Shown piece by piece: positions 52,428-63,125 of a stretch of 64,000 nucleotides of DNA. Positions within the stretch are counted from its first letter, which is position 1, and each line of letters begins with the position of its first letter. The notes below the pieces were generated by a model. The model worked only from the letters and a program-made list of their open reading frames with translations, was not told the DNA's origin and made no database searches. The stretch spans positions 1-64,000 of the forward strand of contig NZ_SWDV01000043.1 of NCBI RefSeq assembly GCF_005877905.1, in the 5' to 3' direction. The stretch comes from Pseudomonas nicosulfuronedens. GTDB lineage: Bacteria; Pseudomonadota; Gammaproteobacteria; Pseudomonadales; Pseudomonadaceae. Both the position numbers and the translations under genes were made by a program.

Positions 52428-53876
52428 TCAGCGGGGAGGCTGATAGGGATCAGGACTGCCGGGGGGAATCGGCGGGTACTGCTTGAGGCTGGCATTGAGC
52501 GCGCCGATCATTTTCATTACCGGGTGAGCGACCCAGGAATTGGTGGCGGCGACGTTGTGCTCTTCGCGCAGGTCAGTCAGCAGATTGATGATCTTGGGTA
52601 CTGGCAGCTGCTGAGGCGGGTCGTACATGTTTTCCTGCCAGATGAAATGGACCTTCCAGTTGCGCCACTTCACCGCGTACAAACGCTCGCCCACATAGGC
52701 CGGAACACTGTCACGCGCGGAGTGCGGTTGCTGCCCGGTGAGGAAGGGCAGTTGGTCGACCCCATCGATCGGGCGGTCACTGGGCAGCTCGGCGCCTGCT
52801 GCATGCCCCAGGGTGGTGAACAGGTCGGATATCTGCACTATGTCGTTGCTGACCATGCCAATGGGCGCCTTGCCAGGCCAGCGGAGGATGAAAGGTGCGC
52901 GCAGCGAGGCCTCCATGGCAGTGAAGTAGGTGCCGCGCCAGGGACCGTTGGCGCCTTCCCACGGGCTGGTGGCCTCGCCACCGTTGTCGCTGGTGAAGAT
53001 CACCAGCGTGTTGTCGGCCACACCGGCCTCGCGCAGCGCATCAAGGATGCGTCCGGTGTTGTCGTCCATCTCCGCCAGACCATCGGCCCAGGAGCCATTA
53101 CCGGTGCGCCCTTCGAAAGCCGGATTGGGCATGACCGGCATGTGTACGAGTGAGTAGGGGATGTAAGCGAAGAACGGCTTGCCTACCTTGGCGTTGCGCT
53201 GGATGAAGTCGGTTGCCCGGCGGGTGATCTCGGCATCCAGGGTGCGTCGTGTCTGCAAGGTCAGCTCTGCCACTTTCTTCGCTGGCTCGCCCGCACGCGC
53301 CTCGTAGATGTATTGCGGTGGCACCAGCGACGGGCTCAATCCCTGCTGGCTGCCAATGGCCGGCGTCAGCCCCTCCATGTGATCGGAGCCGGACCACATC
53401 GCTTCATCGTAGGTGCGCGGCACGCCGTACCATTCGTCGAAGCCCTGGTGTGTCGGGAAGCGCGCTTCGCTGCTGCCCAGATGCCATTTTCCCCAGATGC
53501 CGGTGGCGTAGCCACGCCTGGACAGGACTTCGGCGAGGGTTACCTCCCACAGGGTGAGCCCATCCGGCGCTCCGCCCGAGGGGATGCGAGAGGTACCGGA
53601 GCGAATCGGATAGCGGCCGGTCATCAGGGCCGAGCGCGACGGTGTGCACTGCGCCTCGACGTTGAAGTTGGTCAGGCGCACCCCCTCTGCAGCGAGCTGG
53701 TCGATCCGCGGAGTCGCTGCACCGCGCAGGACGCCACCGCCATAAGCGCCGAGCTCGCCATAGCCGAGGTTGTCCATCAGGATCAGCACGATGTTCGGCT
53801 TGTCGGTGGACGAAGCGAGTGCCCAGGGGCAGATCAGCGTGCAGACGAACAGGCACAGCAGCGACTGGCGGGTCAT
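52428..53876 (-). CDS. Secreted arylsulfatase with CxPxR motif
   Basis: This 482-residue sulfatase has a signal peptide (cleavage about ALA-SST). NIVLILMDNLGYGELG begins the fold. The formylglycine motif is C77-T-P-S-R81 in QCTPSRSALMTGRYP, the classic form, unlike the CTAGR enzyme at 7314. FTSDNGGEATSPWEG supplies metal ligands. It starts behind GAGGA and is divergent from an AraC gene, with two AraC-type direct repeats between them. It has its own strong terminator, so it is probably a single-gene unit controlled by that regulator. Confidence 0.94.
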   Translation of the reverse strand: MTRQSLLCLFVCTLICPWALASSTDKPNIVLILMDNLGYGELGAYGGGVLRGAATPRIDQLAAEGVRLTNFNVEAQCTPSRSALMTGRYPIRSGTSRIPSGGAPDGLTLWEVTLAEVLSRRGYATGIWGKWHLGSSEARFPTHQGFDEWYGVPRTYDEAMWSGSDHMEGLTPAIGSQQGLSPSLVPPQYIYEARAGEPAKKVAELTLQTRRTLDAEITRRATDFIQRNAKVGKPFFAYIPYSLVHMPVMPNPAFEGRTGNGSWADGLAEMDDNTGRILDALREAGVADNTLVIFTSDNGGEATSPWEGANGPWRGTYFTAMEASLRAPFILRWPGKAPIGMVSNDIVQISDLFTTLGHAAGAELPSDRPIDGVDQLPFLTGQQPHSARDSVPAYVGERLYAVKWRNWKVHFIWQENMYDPPQQLPVPKIINLLTDLREEHNVAATNSWVAHPVMKMIGALNASLKQYPPIPPGSPDPYQPPR

Positions 53877-53934
53877 GGCGTTCCTCGGGATGGCTTGCCG
53901 GATGAGGCCAAACGATCCCAGAACGGGGGGTATG

Positions 53935-53972
53935 CATATCGTCCTTGCGTGTCAGCATATTGTCCTTGCACG
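53935..53972. promoter_or_regulatory. Two direct repeats, probable AraC-type operator
   Basis: CATATCGTCCTTGCGTG (53935-53951) and CATATTGTCCTTGCACG (53956-53972) are identical at 14 of 17 positions and start exactly 21 bases apart, two helix turns. They lie in the 205-bp divergent gap between the arylsulfatase (-) and the AraC gene (+). That spacing and direct orientation is the typical arrangement for AraC-family dimers. Confidence 0.8.
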
Positions 53973-54081
53973 CCAATCGACGAAGTGCCACTGCTCTTTA
54001 TCCGGGCGTGAGGGACAATGAAATGACAGCGAGGAACTGCCTCGCACTGGCCATGACAAGAACAACAACGAGCGACGCCTC

Positions 54082-55092
54082 ATGTCTCGATTGAAACACA
54101 CCATCTACGCCGAGGCCTTGCTGCAGACCCACGCGGCGATGTTTCGGCCTTTTCTCGCAGCGGCAGGGCTGGGGGAGGGCGTGCTCGACCACCCCGAGCG
54201 GCAGATTCCGCTGAGCAACTACGTGCAGCTGCTGGAAATCGCCGCCAGTGAGCTGGACCCCGCGCTGGGCCTCAAACTCGGTCTGGGCCATTTCAACACC
54301 ACGCCTAACGCGACGTTGTTGGGCGGTTTCGGTCATGCGATCCGCGCGGCCGCCAACGTGCGTGCGATGCTCGACTTCGCGGAGCGCTACCTGGTCGTGC
54401 ATGCGCAGGCCAACGAAGTGAGCTGGTCGACACTCGGCGAGCACCTGGCAATCCGCTACCGGATCAGCGACCCGAGCATCACCCAACGCCGGCAGGACGC
54501 CGAATATGCCTTCGGCGCGCTCTACAACCGGATACGCGAGGTCACGGGCGGCAAGTACGAGGTGTGCCGCGTCGATTTTGCCCACGAGCAACCGGACGAC
54601 ATCAGCGAGCACCTGCGGTCGTTCCCCTGCCAGGTGCGTTTCGGCCAGCCGGATAACCTCATGCTGTGGCCTGCGGCAATGCTCGACGAGCCGCTGCTGA
54701 GCGCCGACCCCCGGCTGTTCCAGGCCTTGCAGCCGGGCCTGGAAGAGGCCCGCCGGCAGCGCCTGGCTGATACTGACCTGACCGCTCGGTTGGGACTGGC
54801 GATAGAGACGTGCCTGGGAAGTGGCATCAACCTGGATGACATCGCCGGCCAGCTGTGCATGAGCAAGCGCACCTTGCAACGTCGCCTGCGCGAGCTTGAT
54901 CTGGAGTTCAACGATCTGGTGGAAGAGATTCGCCAGGCCCTGGCAGTGGACCTGGTGCGTCGCTCCCCGGCCAACCTCACGGAAATTGCCACGCGGCTGG
55001 GTTACAACGAGTCCAGCTCCTTCACCCGCGCATTTCGCCGCTGGACCGGCTTCACGCCGCGGGAATTCCGCCAGCAGGCCGCACGCGGTTGA
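54082..55092 (+). CDS. AraC-family regulator (OruR-like architecture)
   Basis: This 336-residue protein has an N-terminal arabinose-binding-like ligand domain (RQIPLSNYVQLLEIAASELDPALGLKLG). Its C-terminal AraC DNA-binding domain has two helix-turn-helices: LDDIAGQLCMSKRTLQRRLREL and LTEIATRLGYNESSSFTRAFRRWTGFTPREFR. This long-N-domain class regulates catabolic genes. Candidate targets are the divergent sulfatase, through the 21-bp-spaced repeats, and the convergent flavin amine oxidase. The ligand is unknown. Confidence 0.93.
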   Translation: MSRLKHTIYAEALLQTHAAMFRPFLAAAGLGEGVLDHPERQIPLSNYVQLLEIAASELDPALGLKLGLGHFNTTPNATLLGGFGHAIRAAANVRAMLDFAERYLVVHAQANEVSWSTLGEHLAIRYRISDPSITQRRQDAEYAFGALYNRIREVTGGKYEVCRVDFAHEQPDDISEHLRSFPCQVRFGQPDNLMLWPAAMLDEPLLSADPRLFQALQPGLEEARRQRLADTDLTARLGLAIETCLGSGINLDDIAGQLCMSKRTLQRRLRELDLEFNDLVEEIRQALAVDLVRRSPANLTEIATRLGYNESSSFTRAFRRWTGFTPREFRQQAARG

Positions 55093-55099
55093 GTTCCCA

Positions 55100-55124
55100 G
55101 TGATCGCCTTGTACAGGCGATCAC
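55100..55124. terminator. Hairpin between AraC and amine oxidase genes
   Basis: GTGATCGCCT-TGTAC-AGGCGATCAC is a perfect 10-bp stem between convergent genes. It lacks a T-run but is a likely shared terminator. Confidence 0.7.
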
Positions 55125-55134
55125 CGGGCGTGCC

Positions 55135-56607
55135 TCAGCCGAGCAGCTTGTGCGCCCGCAGCGCCGCTTTGCCACCGGCGGCAATGGCGCCATCGATGAA
55201 GCCGCGCCAGCCTTCGCCATGGTCGCCCTGGCCGAACAGCACGCGGCCGCGATCCTGCTGGAAGTGGTCGTAGTACTTGCCGAACCACTTGGGCTTGTAG
55301 CTGCAGTAAGTGCCGAGGGAGTAGGGGTCGAGGGTCCATTCGTAGCCGTAGCACTCTTCAACCTGCATGCCAGGGAAGAAACCATCGACGACTTTCTGCA
55401 CCGCGTCGCGGTCCTGGATATCGAGCTTTTCCGGGTCGCTGCCGAAACCGACGAAAATCGTGTGGTCCTCGGCCTTGGCATAGGTCACCAGCAGGCTCAG
55501 CGGCTGGTGCGAGTCAGCGATGCCGAGCATCTTGCCTTCCACCGGCAGCTTGCCACGGGTCTTGATGAAGACTTTCACACCACTACCGGAGTGACGTTCC
55601 TTGGCGGCCTCCACCAGCGCCGGGTCCAAGGCAGGGGAGAAGCCAATACGCGGCAGAACGTTCATCGGCACGGCCACGATGACCGCACCGGCACTCAGGG
55701 TTTCACCCTGCTGCGTGGTGATCAGCACGCGGTCGCCCTTGTCCTCGACGTGCTTTACCGGGGTGGACAAGCGGACCTCGGGCTTACCTTCCTCGAGCAT
55801 GGCGTTGATCAGGCTGATCGTGCCGTCCTTGAAGCTGTAGTGCCCCAGCGAATCGATGAACAGCGACAGGTCCCAGCCGGGCAGAGACCACCAGCGCAGG
55901 GCATCGACATAGGAGGCCTTGTCGCTGGAGGTATGGGCGGCGCCGCCGACATAGGCATCGACGATGGTGCGCTGCAGCGGGGTGAGCTTGAGCGCGTCGT
56001 AGCGGTCGGCCGCGGTCATGGCATCGGCGGCGCTGATCGCCTCCCAGGTGTGGGCGGCATCGTACGGCCGCTCCCACATGCGCCGGCCTTCGGCAAAGTA
56101 GGCCTGAACCGCCTCGGCGACGGTCACCAGGTCTGCGCCCTTGAGTTCAACGCCCTGGCCTTCGTGCTGGACGTAGATGACCTGTTTGTCTTCAACGAAA
56201 GGCTCAGGCGTTTCCTTGAGCTGCAACCCGTAGCGCTGCACTTCGCTCCAGACGAAAGGCTGCGTCCAGTGGATCCAGGTACCGCCGAGCTCGATGTGGT
56301 GCCCGGCGAACTGGCTGCTGAAGGTTCTTCCGCCGAGACGGTTACGGGCTTCCAGCAGCAGAGTGCGGTAGCCCTGCTTGCGGCTGTCGCGCGCGGCGGT
56401 AACGCCGGCAAAACCGCCACCAATGACGATAACGTCGTAGTCGCAGTCCTTGGCACGCAGCGGGCGCGCAGTGTCCTGCGTCGCTGCTAGCGTGGCGTTC
56501 GCGCCAAGTGCCGCCACTGCTCCGGCAGCGCTGACCACTCCAGCGTTACGGATGAAGGAGCGGCGACTGACGCCAGTGGGTTGCTCGTCTTGCGGAATAT
56601 CGTGCAT
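55135..56607 (-). CDS. Tat-exported flavin monoamine oxidase
   Basis: This 490-residue flavin amine oxidase starts at ATG 56607, six bases after GAGG; an ATG at 56625 lacks a ribosome site. The Tat signal is S-R15-R16-S-F-I-R, followed by a hydrophobic stretch. The FAD motif is VIGGGFAGVTAARDSRK (Gly 63-68), then EARNRLGGR. The C-terminal FAD region is GRVLFGQGDHGEGWRGFIDGAI. This group includes bacterial nicotine and pseudooxynicotine oxidases and other amine oxidases. It probably oxidises an amine in the periplasm after folding with FAD in the cytoplasm. It could feed electrons to the cytochrome c at 51830 rather than to oxygen (inference). The link to lipid catabolism is unclear. Confidence 0.92.
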   Translation of the reverse strand: MHDIPQDEQPTGVSRRSFIRNAGVVSAAGAVAALGANATLAATQDTARPLRAKDCDYDVIVIGGGFAGVTAARDSRKQGYRTLLLEARNRLGGRTFSSQFAGHHIELGGTWIHWTQPFVWSEVQRYGLQLKETPEPFVEDKQVIYVQHEGQGVELKGADLVTVAEAVQAYFAEGRRMWERPYDAAHTWEAISAADAMTAADRYDALKLTPLQRTIVDAYVGGAAHTSSDKASYVDALRWWSLPGWDLSLFIDSLGHYSFKDGTISLINAMLEEGKPEVRLSTPVKHVEDKGDRVLITTQQGETLSAGAVIVAVPMNVLPRIGFSPALDPALVEAAKERHSGSGVKVFIKTRGKLPVEGKMLGIADSHQPLSLLVTYAKAEDHTIFVGFGSDPEKLDIQDRDAVQKVVDGFFPGMQVEECYGYEWTLDPYSLGTYCSYKPKWFGKYYDHFQQDRGRVLFGQGDHGEGWRGFIDGAIAAGGKAALRAHKLLG

Positions 56608-56693
56608 TGCAGGCCTCGTTGTCATATAGGGGGCGCCTTGCAGGCGCCGTGACGAAACGATGGCAGTTGAGGGGCGTGGGCATATCGCTCGAA

Positions 56694-56720
56694 GGCGCCA
56701 GGCTTTTGCCTTCCGGCGCC
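56694..56720 (-). terminator. Hairpin after SDR gene
   Basis: GGCGCC-AGGC-TTTT-GCCT-..-GGCGCC forms a stem with inner AGGC/GCCT pairing, 20 bases after the SDR stop on the minus strand. A further GGCGCC-TTGCA-GGCGCC stem lies at 56632-56648, upstream of the amine oxidase start. Confidence 0.5.
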
Positions 56721-56739
56721 AACCCTGCTTCGAGCCTCG

Positions 56740-57513
56740 TCAGAGCGAACCGACCAGTTGCCCGCCGTCCACGGCAATCACCTCACCGCTCATGTAGGCG
56801 CCGGCCTCGCTGGCCAGCAGAAGGAACGGGCCTTCCAGTTCCGCCAACTGGCCCAGGCGGCGCAGCGGTACGGCGTTGCGGATGTAGGCCTGGCCTTGTT
56901 CGCTGTCGAAGTAGGTATCGTTCATCTCGGTCTTGAAATAGCCCGGTGCGAGAGCGTTGACGCGTATGCCGTGGCGCGCCAATTCCAGTGCCAGAGACTT
57001 CGTCAGTTGCACCACGCCGGCCTTGGCCGCGCAGTAGTGGCTGTAGCCCGTCCCGACACGCAGGCCGAGCATCGAAGCGATGTTGACGATACTGCCCGAT
57101 ACGCCTGCACGCACCATGCGCTGGGCGGCGCACTGTGCCACGCGCCAGACGCCATCGAGGTTGGTGGCGAGCATCGCGCGCCAGTCTTCCTCGCTGATCT
57201 CCAGGGCGCGCTGGCCATTGCCGATACCGGCGTTGTTGAGCACCACGTCGACCACACCGAAAGCCTTCTCGGCAGCGGTGAAGGCTGACTCGACGCTTTC
57301 CCGGCAGGTGACGTCCATGGCGACCGCGATGGCACGCCCTCCCTCCCAGCCCAGGTCGGCAGCCAGATGTTCGAGGCGATCAATGCGCCGCGCCGCGAGT
57401 ACTACACGGGCACCAGCCTGGCTGGCGACTCGCGCCAGGTGCGCGCCGATACCGCTGGAGGCACCGGTGACCAGCACGGTCCTGCCAGCCAGAGAGAACA
57501 GATCATCCCGCAT
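56740..57513 (-). CDS. SDR oxidoreductase in FadAB-like operon
   Basis: This 257-residue classical SDR has TGASSGIG (17-24), NNAG, and NIASM plus Y-CAAK as the catalytic set. It starts at ATG 57513, which overlaps the thiolase stop by one base (TGATG). It is the last gene of an operon with a large acyl-CoA dehydrogenase, a FadB-like fusion and a FadA-like thiolase. A 3-hydroxyacyl-CoA or secondary-alcohol substrate is plausible. The frame open to 57927 upstream is a shadow of the thiolase. Confidence 0.9.
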   Translation of the reverse strand: MRDDLFSLAGRTVLVTGASSGIGAHLARVASQAGARVVLAARRIDRLEHLAADLGWEGGRAIAVAMDVTCRESVESAFTAAEKAFGVVDVVLNNAGIGNGQRALEISEEDWRAMLATNLDGVWRVAQCAAQRMVRAGVSGSIVNIASMLGLRVGTGYSHYCAAKAGVVQLTKSLALELARHGIRVNALAPGYFKTEMNDTYFDSEQGQAYIRNAVPLRRLGQLAELEGPFLLLASEAGAYMSGEVIAVDGGQLVGSL

Positions 57514-58697
57514 CACAGCACCTCGAACAGGCCGGCCGCACCCATGCCGCCACCGACGCACATGGTCACCACTACGTACTTCACCCCACGGCGTTTTCCT
57601 TCGAGCAGGGCGTGCCCAACCATGCGAGCGCCACTCATGCCGTAGGGGTGGCCGATGGCGATGGCGCCGCCATTGACGTTCAGGTTTGCGTTGTCGATGC
57701 CCAGCCTGTCGCGGCAATACAGCACCTGGCAGGCGAAGGCTTCGTTCAGCTCCCACAGGCCGATCTCGTCGACTTTCAGGCCGTGCTGCCTGAGCAGTTT
57801 CGGCACCGCGAGCACGGGGCCGATTCCCATTTCCTCCGGCGCCAGGCCGGCCACCGCGATGCCCCGATAGATGCCCAGCGGCTGCAGGTTGCGTTGCTCG
57901 GCCAGGCGCGCATCCATCAGCACGCACGCACTGGCGCCATCAGACAACTGGCTGGCGTTGCCGGCGGTGATGCTGCCATTCTCGATCACCGGCCTGAGGC
58001 CCTGGAGATCGTCCAGGGTGGTCTGTGGGCGATTGCCTTCGTCACGCCGCAGCTCCATCTGTTCCAGGCTGGTGACGCCGCTGGCCTTGTCAACGACCTG
58101 GCGAGTCACGCTGACCGGGACAATCTCGCCTTCGAACAGGCCGGCCGCCTGGGCGGTGGCCGTGCGCTGCTGGGATTGCAGCGCATACTCGTCCTGCGCC
58201 TCACGGCTGATGTTGTAGCGCAGCGCGACCAGCTCCGCGGTGTTGAGCATCGGCATGTAGGCACATGGCTCATGCTGCAGTACCTGGTTGTCATGGAACT
58301 CGCCGACCCATTGCATGTGGCGGTTCTGCACCAGGGAAATGTGCTCCTGGCCGGCGCCGATGGTGACCTGCATGCCATCCACCATGATCTGCTTGGCAGC
58401 GGTCGCGATGGCCATGAGGCCCGAAGCGCACTGGCGGTCGAGGGTCTGGCCGCTGACCGACAGGGGCAGCCCGGAAGCCAGCGCACTCATGCGCCCCAGG
58501 TTCCAGCCAGCAGTGCCGGCAGGCATGCCCGTCCCCAGCACAAGATCTTCGATTTCGCCGGCATCGATACCGGCACGTTCGACGGCCGCACGGATGGCGA
58601 AGGCGGTCATGGTCGGTGCTGTGGTGGCGTTGAATGCCCCGCGAAATGCCTTGGCGATAGGCGTGCGGGCAGTGGAGAGAATCACGGCTTCTTTCAT
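57513..58697 (-). CDS. FadA-type acetyl-CoA acyltransferase (thiolase)
   Basis: This 394-residue classical 3-ketoacyl-CoA thiolase starts at ATG 58697 with AGGA upstream. The nucleophile Cys is in LDRQCASGL, the second motif is NEAFACQ, the His is in [17 protein letters not shown], and [10 protein letters not shown] is the final acid-base Cys. It differs from the SCP-x-type thiolases of this window in family and forms a set with the FadB-like gene 50 bp upstream. It completes straight-chain-type (S)-beta-oxidation. Confidence 0.95.
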   Translation of the reverse strand: MKEAVILSTARTPIAKAFRGAFNATTAPTMTAFAIRAAVERAGIDAGEIEDLVLGTGMPAGTAGWNLGRMSALASGLPLSVSGQTLDRQCASGLMAIATAAKQIMVDGMQVTIGAGQEHISLVQNRHMQWVGEFHDNQVLQHEPCAYMPMLNTAELVALRYNISREAQDEYALQSQQRTATAQAAGLFEGEIVPVSVTRQVVDKASGVTSLEQMELRRDEGNRPQTTLDDLQGLRPVIENGSITAGNASQLSDGASACVLMDARLAEQRNLQPLGIYRGIAVAGLAPEEMGIGPVLAVPKLLRQHGLKVDEIGLWELNEAFACQVLYCRDRLGIDNANLNVNGGAIAIGHPYGMSGARMVGHALLEGKRRGVKYVVVTMCVGGGMGAAGLFEVL

Positions 58698-58747
58698 GGG
58701 CTGATCCTGAGGCGAAGGGGCGACGGCCGCCCAAGGCGGCCGTGCAG

Positions 58748-60859
58748 TCAGATTTTCTCGATGCGGGTCTTGCCGGCTGCAACCAGGCGCTCCAGCAGCG
58801 GCGCAGGCTGGAACCAGCGCTGGCCATAGGTGCCGAGGCTGTCGCGATAGCGGTGGATGCCGTCCAGCACCTTGTCCAGGCCGAGTTGCTCGGCATAGTG
58901 CAATGGCCCGCCAACCCAGGCGGGGAAACCGTAGCCGTTGGTCCACACCAGATCGATGTCGCCAGCGCGCAGGGCAATGCCTTCGTCGAGCAGCTGAATG
59001 CCCTCGTTGATCAGCATGAACAGGCAACGGTCATGGATTTCCGCATCGCCAATCAGCCTGCGCTCGACTTGCAGTTCACTTGCCAGGCGTTCAGCCAGGG
59101 CTACCACTTCATCATCGTCACGGCGCTGGCGGCCTTCGTAGAGATAAAAACCGCGGCCAGTCTTCTGTCCGTAGCGTCCCAGGGAGTAGAGCGCGTCGCC
59201 GACTCGGTAGTAGCTCGCGTCGTCGGCGAAGGCCGACCGGTTGGAGTCACGCACCAGGAAATTCACGTCGATCCCGGCCAGGTCGGTCATCGTCAGCGCG
59301 CCCATGTTCAGCCCGAGGTCGGTGAGAACACCGTCCACCCGCGCCGGCGTCGCGCCTTCGAGTACCAGCCGGTGTGCCTCGCGGTTGTAAGGTTCGAGCA
59401 TGCGGTTGCCGATGAAGCCGAAGCACACTCCGGAGACTACCGCCACCTTGCCAATGCGCTTGGCCAGCCGGAGTGTGGTCGCCAATACATCGGGCGCGGT
59501 TTCACGGGCGCGCACCACCTCCAGCAGCCGCATCACGTTGGCCGGACTGAAGAAGTGCAGGCCGATCACGTCCTGCGGTCGGCGCGTCACCGCGGCGATG
59601 GCATCGACATCGAGACTGGAGGTATTGCTGGCGAGAATTGCGCCGGGCTTGCATACCTCGTCAAGAGTGCGGAACACCTGCTGCTTGATCTCGAGCTTCT
59701 CGAACACTGCCTCGATCACCAGGTCGGCATCGGCGATATCGGCGTAGTCCAACGTGCCGACGAGCAGTTGCATGCGTTGCTCCAACTGTTCGGCATTCAG
59801 CTTGCCACGCGAGACGCTGCTCTCGTAATTGCGGCGAACGTTGGCCAGGCCGCGCTCGAGAGCTTCAGACTTCTGCTCGAGGACCACGACGGGAATGCCG
59901 GCGTTGGCAAAGTTCATCGCGATGCCGCCACCCATGGTGCCGGCGCCGATCACCGCGACCCTGGCGACTGGCCTCAGGGCGATATCCTCGGCGATACCGG
60001 GAATCCGACCTGCCTCGCGCTCGGCGAAGAACAGGTGCCGCAGAGCTGCCGATTGCGCGGAGTCCTCGGCCTGCTTGAACAGTGCCAGCTCTCGCTCCAG
60101 CCCTGCCTGCAACGGCAGAACGCAAGCGGCTTCCACCGCGGCAAGCACCAGGCGCGGTGCCAGGCGGTTCTTCCAGCGCGGTTCATGGGTTTGCCGGTAC
60201 TGCTGGAAAAAGTCCTCCGCCACGCTCGCGGCAGGCTCGGCGAAGGGTGTCTGCGGGCGGGCCGGGGCCAGGTCGCCCAGCAGATCAAGGGCAAAGGCGC
60301 GAGCGGCTTCGACCAGTGTGTCGGCACTGGCGGCGAGTCGATCCAGCAAGCCCAGTTCCAGAGCCCGGTTGGCGTCGATTGGCAGGCCGGAAATCATCAT
60401 GTCCAATGCTGGCGCGACGCCGATCAGACGCGGTAGACGCTGGGTTCCCCCAGCGCCGGGCAGCAAGCCCAGGCTGATTTCCGGAAGGCCCAGGCGCAGT
60501 GAGGGTTCGCCGATCCGGTAGCCGCAGGCGAGGGCGAGTTCCAGTCCGCCTCCCAGTGCCAGGCCGGACAACGCGGCAATCAGCGGCTTGTCCAACTGGG
60601 TGAGGCGACTCAGCAGATCGGGCAACGAGGGCGCAGCGAACGACGCCGCGCTGCCGAACTCGCTGATGTCTGCGCCCGCGCTGAACAGTTTGCCGTCGCC
60701 ATGCAAAATGATCGCGCGCACGCTCGCATCGCTTGCGGCACGCTGGCAGGCATCGAGGACAGCGGCGCGTAATGTCTGGCCGAGGGCGTTGACTGGCGGG
60801 CGGGCGAGTGTGATGAGGGCCAGGCCGTCCTCGACCTGATAGCGGATCAATGAATTCAT
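58748..60859 (-). CDS. FadB/FadJ-like enoyl-CoA hydratase + (S)-3-hydroxyacyl-CoA DH
   Basis: This 703-residue fusion starts at ATG 60859, six bases after GGAG. The crotonase half retains both catalytic Glu regions ([13 protein letters not shown] and [20 protein letters not shown]). The dehydrogenase half begins with [19 protein letters not shown] near residue 300, and [11 protein letters not shown] carries the catalytic His. Two C-terminal 3HCDH segments end the protein. It makes and oxidises the (S)-hydroxy isomer, in contrast to the (R)-specific MFE-2-like enzyme at 21465. Slightly shorter than E. coli FadB (729). Confidence 0.95.
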   Translation of the reverse strand: MNSLIRYQVEDGLALITLARPPVNALGQTLRAAVLDACQRAASDASVRAIILHGDGKLFSAGADISEFGSAASFAAPSLPDLLSRLTQLDKPLIAALSGLALGGGLELALACGYRIGEPSLRLGLPEISLGLLPGAGGTQRLPRLIGVAPALDMMISGLPIDANRALELGLLDRLAASADTLVEAARAFALDLLGDLAPARPQTPFAEPAASVAEDFFQQYRQTHEPRWKNRLAPRLVLAAVEAACVLPLQAGLERELALFKQAEDSAQSAALRHLFFAEREAGRIPGIAEDIALRPVARVAVIGAGTMGGGIAMNFANAGIPVVVLEQKSEALERGLANVRRNYESSVSRGKLNAEQLEQRMQLLVGTLDYADIADADLVIEAVFEKLEIKQQVFRTLDEVCKPGAILASNTSSLDVDAIAAVTRRPQDVIGLHFFSPANVMRLLEVVRARETAPDVLATTLRLAKRIGKVAVVSGVCFGFIGNRMLEPYNREAHRLVLEGATPARVDGVLTDLGLNMGALTMTDLAGIDVNFLVRDSNRSAFADDASYYRVGDALYSLGRYGQKTGRGFYLYEGRQRRDDDEVVALAERLASELQVERRLIGDAEIHDRCLFMLINEGIQLLDEGIALRAGDIDLVWTNGYGFPAWVGGPLHYAEQLGLDKVLDGIHRYRDSLGTYGQRWFQPAPLLERLVAAGKTRIEKI

Positions 60860-60893
60860 CGTGGCTCCGGGAAGTGGTGATAGGGAAGGGGAC

Positions 60894-62696
<1,803 letters not shown>

Positions 62697-63125
62697 GGCG
62701 TCCTCATCCAGAGTCGCCCGCAGACTCCGTGATGGAAGAGCGGGCGGTGATGGACGAAGTGAAACGCGAACATGCCGGTCCTCACACCCCCAAGGGTGGC
62801 CTTGCAGCCCCTCCCATTGTGAGGGGAGGGGTGGCGACCTGAGAGACTGTCGCGCTAGTGGTAATTCCAGGACCTTGAGGTGTTTATTGGTGAACCAGTC
62901 TGTGTGCCCGTCAATGCGCGCACCGTCCTGCATTAGCACTCGCTGACTGTTTTTGATACGAGCGTCAGCTATGGGGCAGAAGGTGCCTCGCTCAGAAGTC
63001 AGCTTCCGACCCAATGCGGACGCTCATAAACGCCCGCGCACGGTTACAAAGCAACCCGGCCGAAGCTTGAAGCCAATGTTGCGATCTCGCCGCAACCCGT
63101 TGGGCTACGGCGAGGCTGGAACACC
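62697..63125. promoter_or_regulatory. Upstream region of the FadAB-like operon
   Basis: These 429 bases lie between the operon's start and the end of the siderophore receptor gene, both on the minus strand. A C-tract/G-tract hairpin CCCCTC-CCATTGT-GAGGGG lies at 62808-62826 with a further GGGG run. The operon promoter should be here. I do not see a convincing -35/-10 or any gene. Confidence 0.55.
62808..62826. repeat. C-tract/G-tract hairpin 7
   Basis: CCCCTC-CCATTGT-GAGGGG lies about 110 bases upstream of the minus-strand operon start at 62696. It is nearly the same as element 5 at 36340 (CCCCTC-CCGAAT-GAGGGG). Confidence 0.65.
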
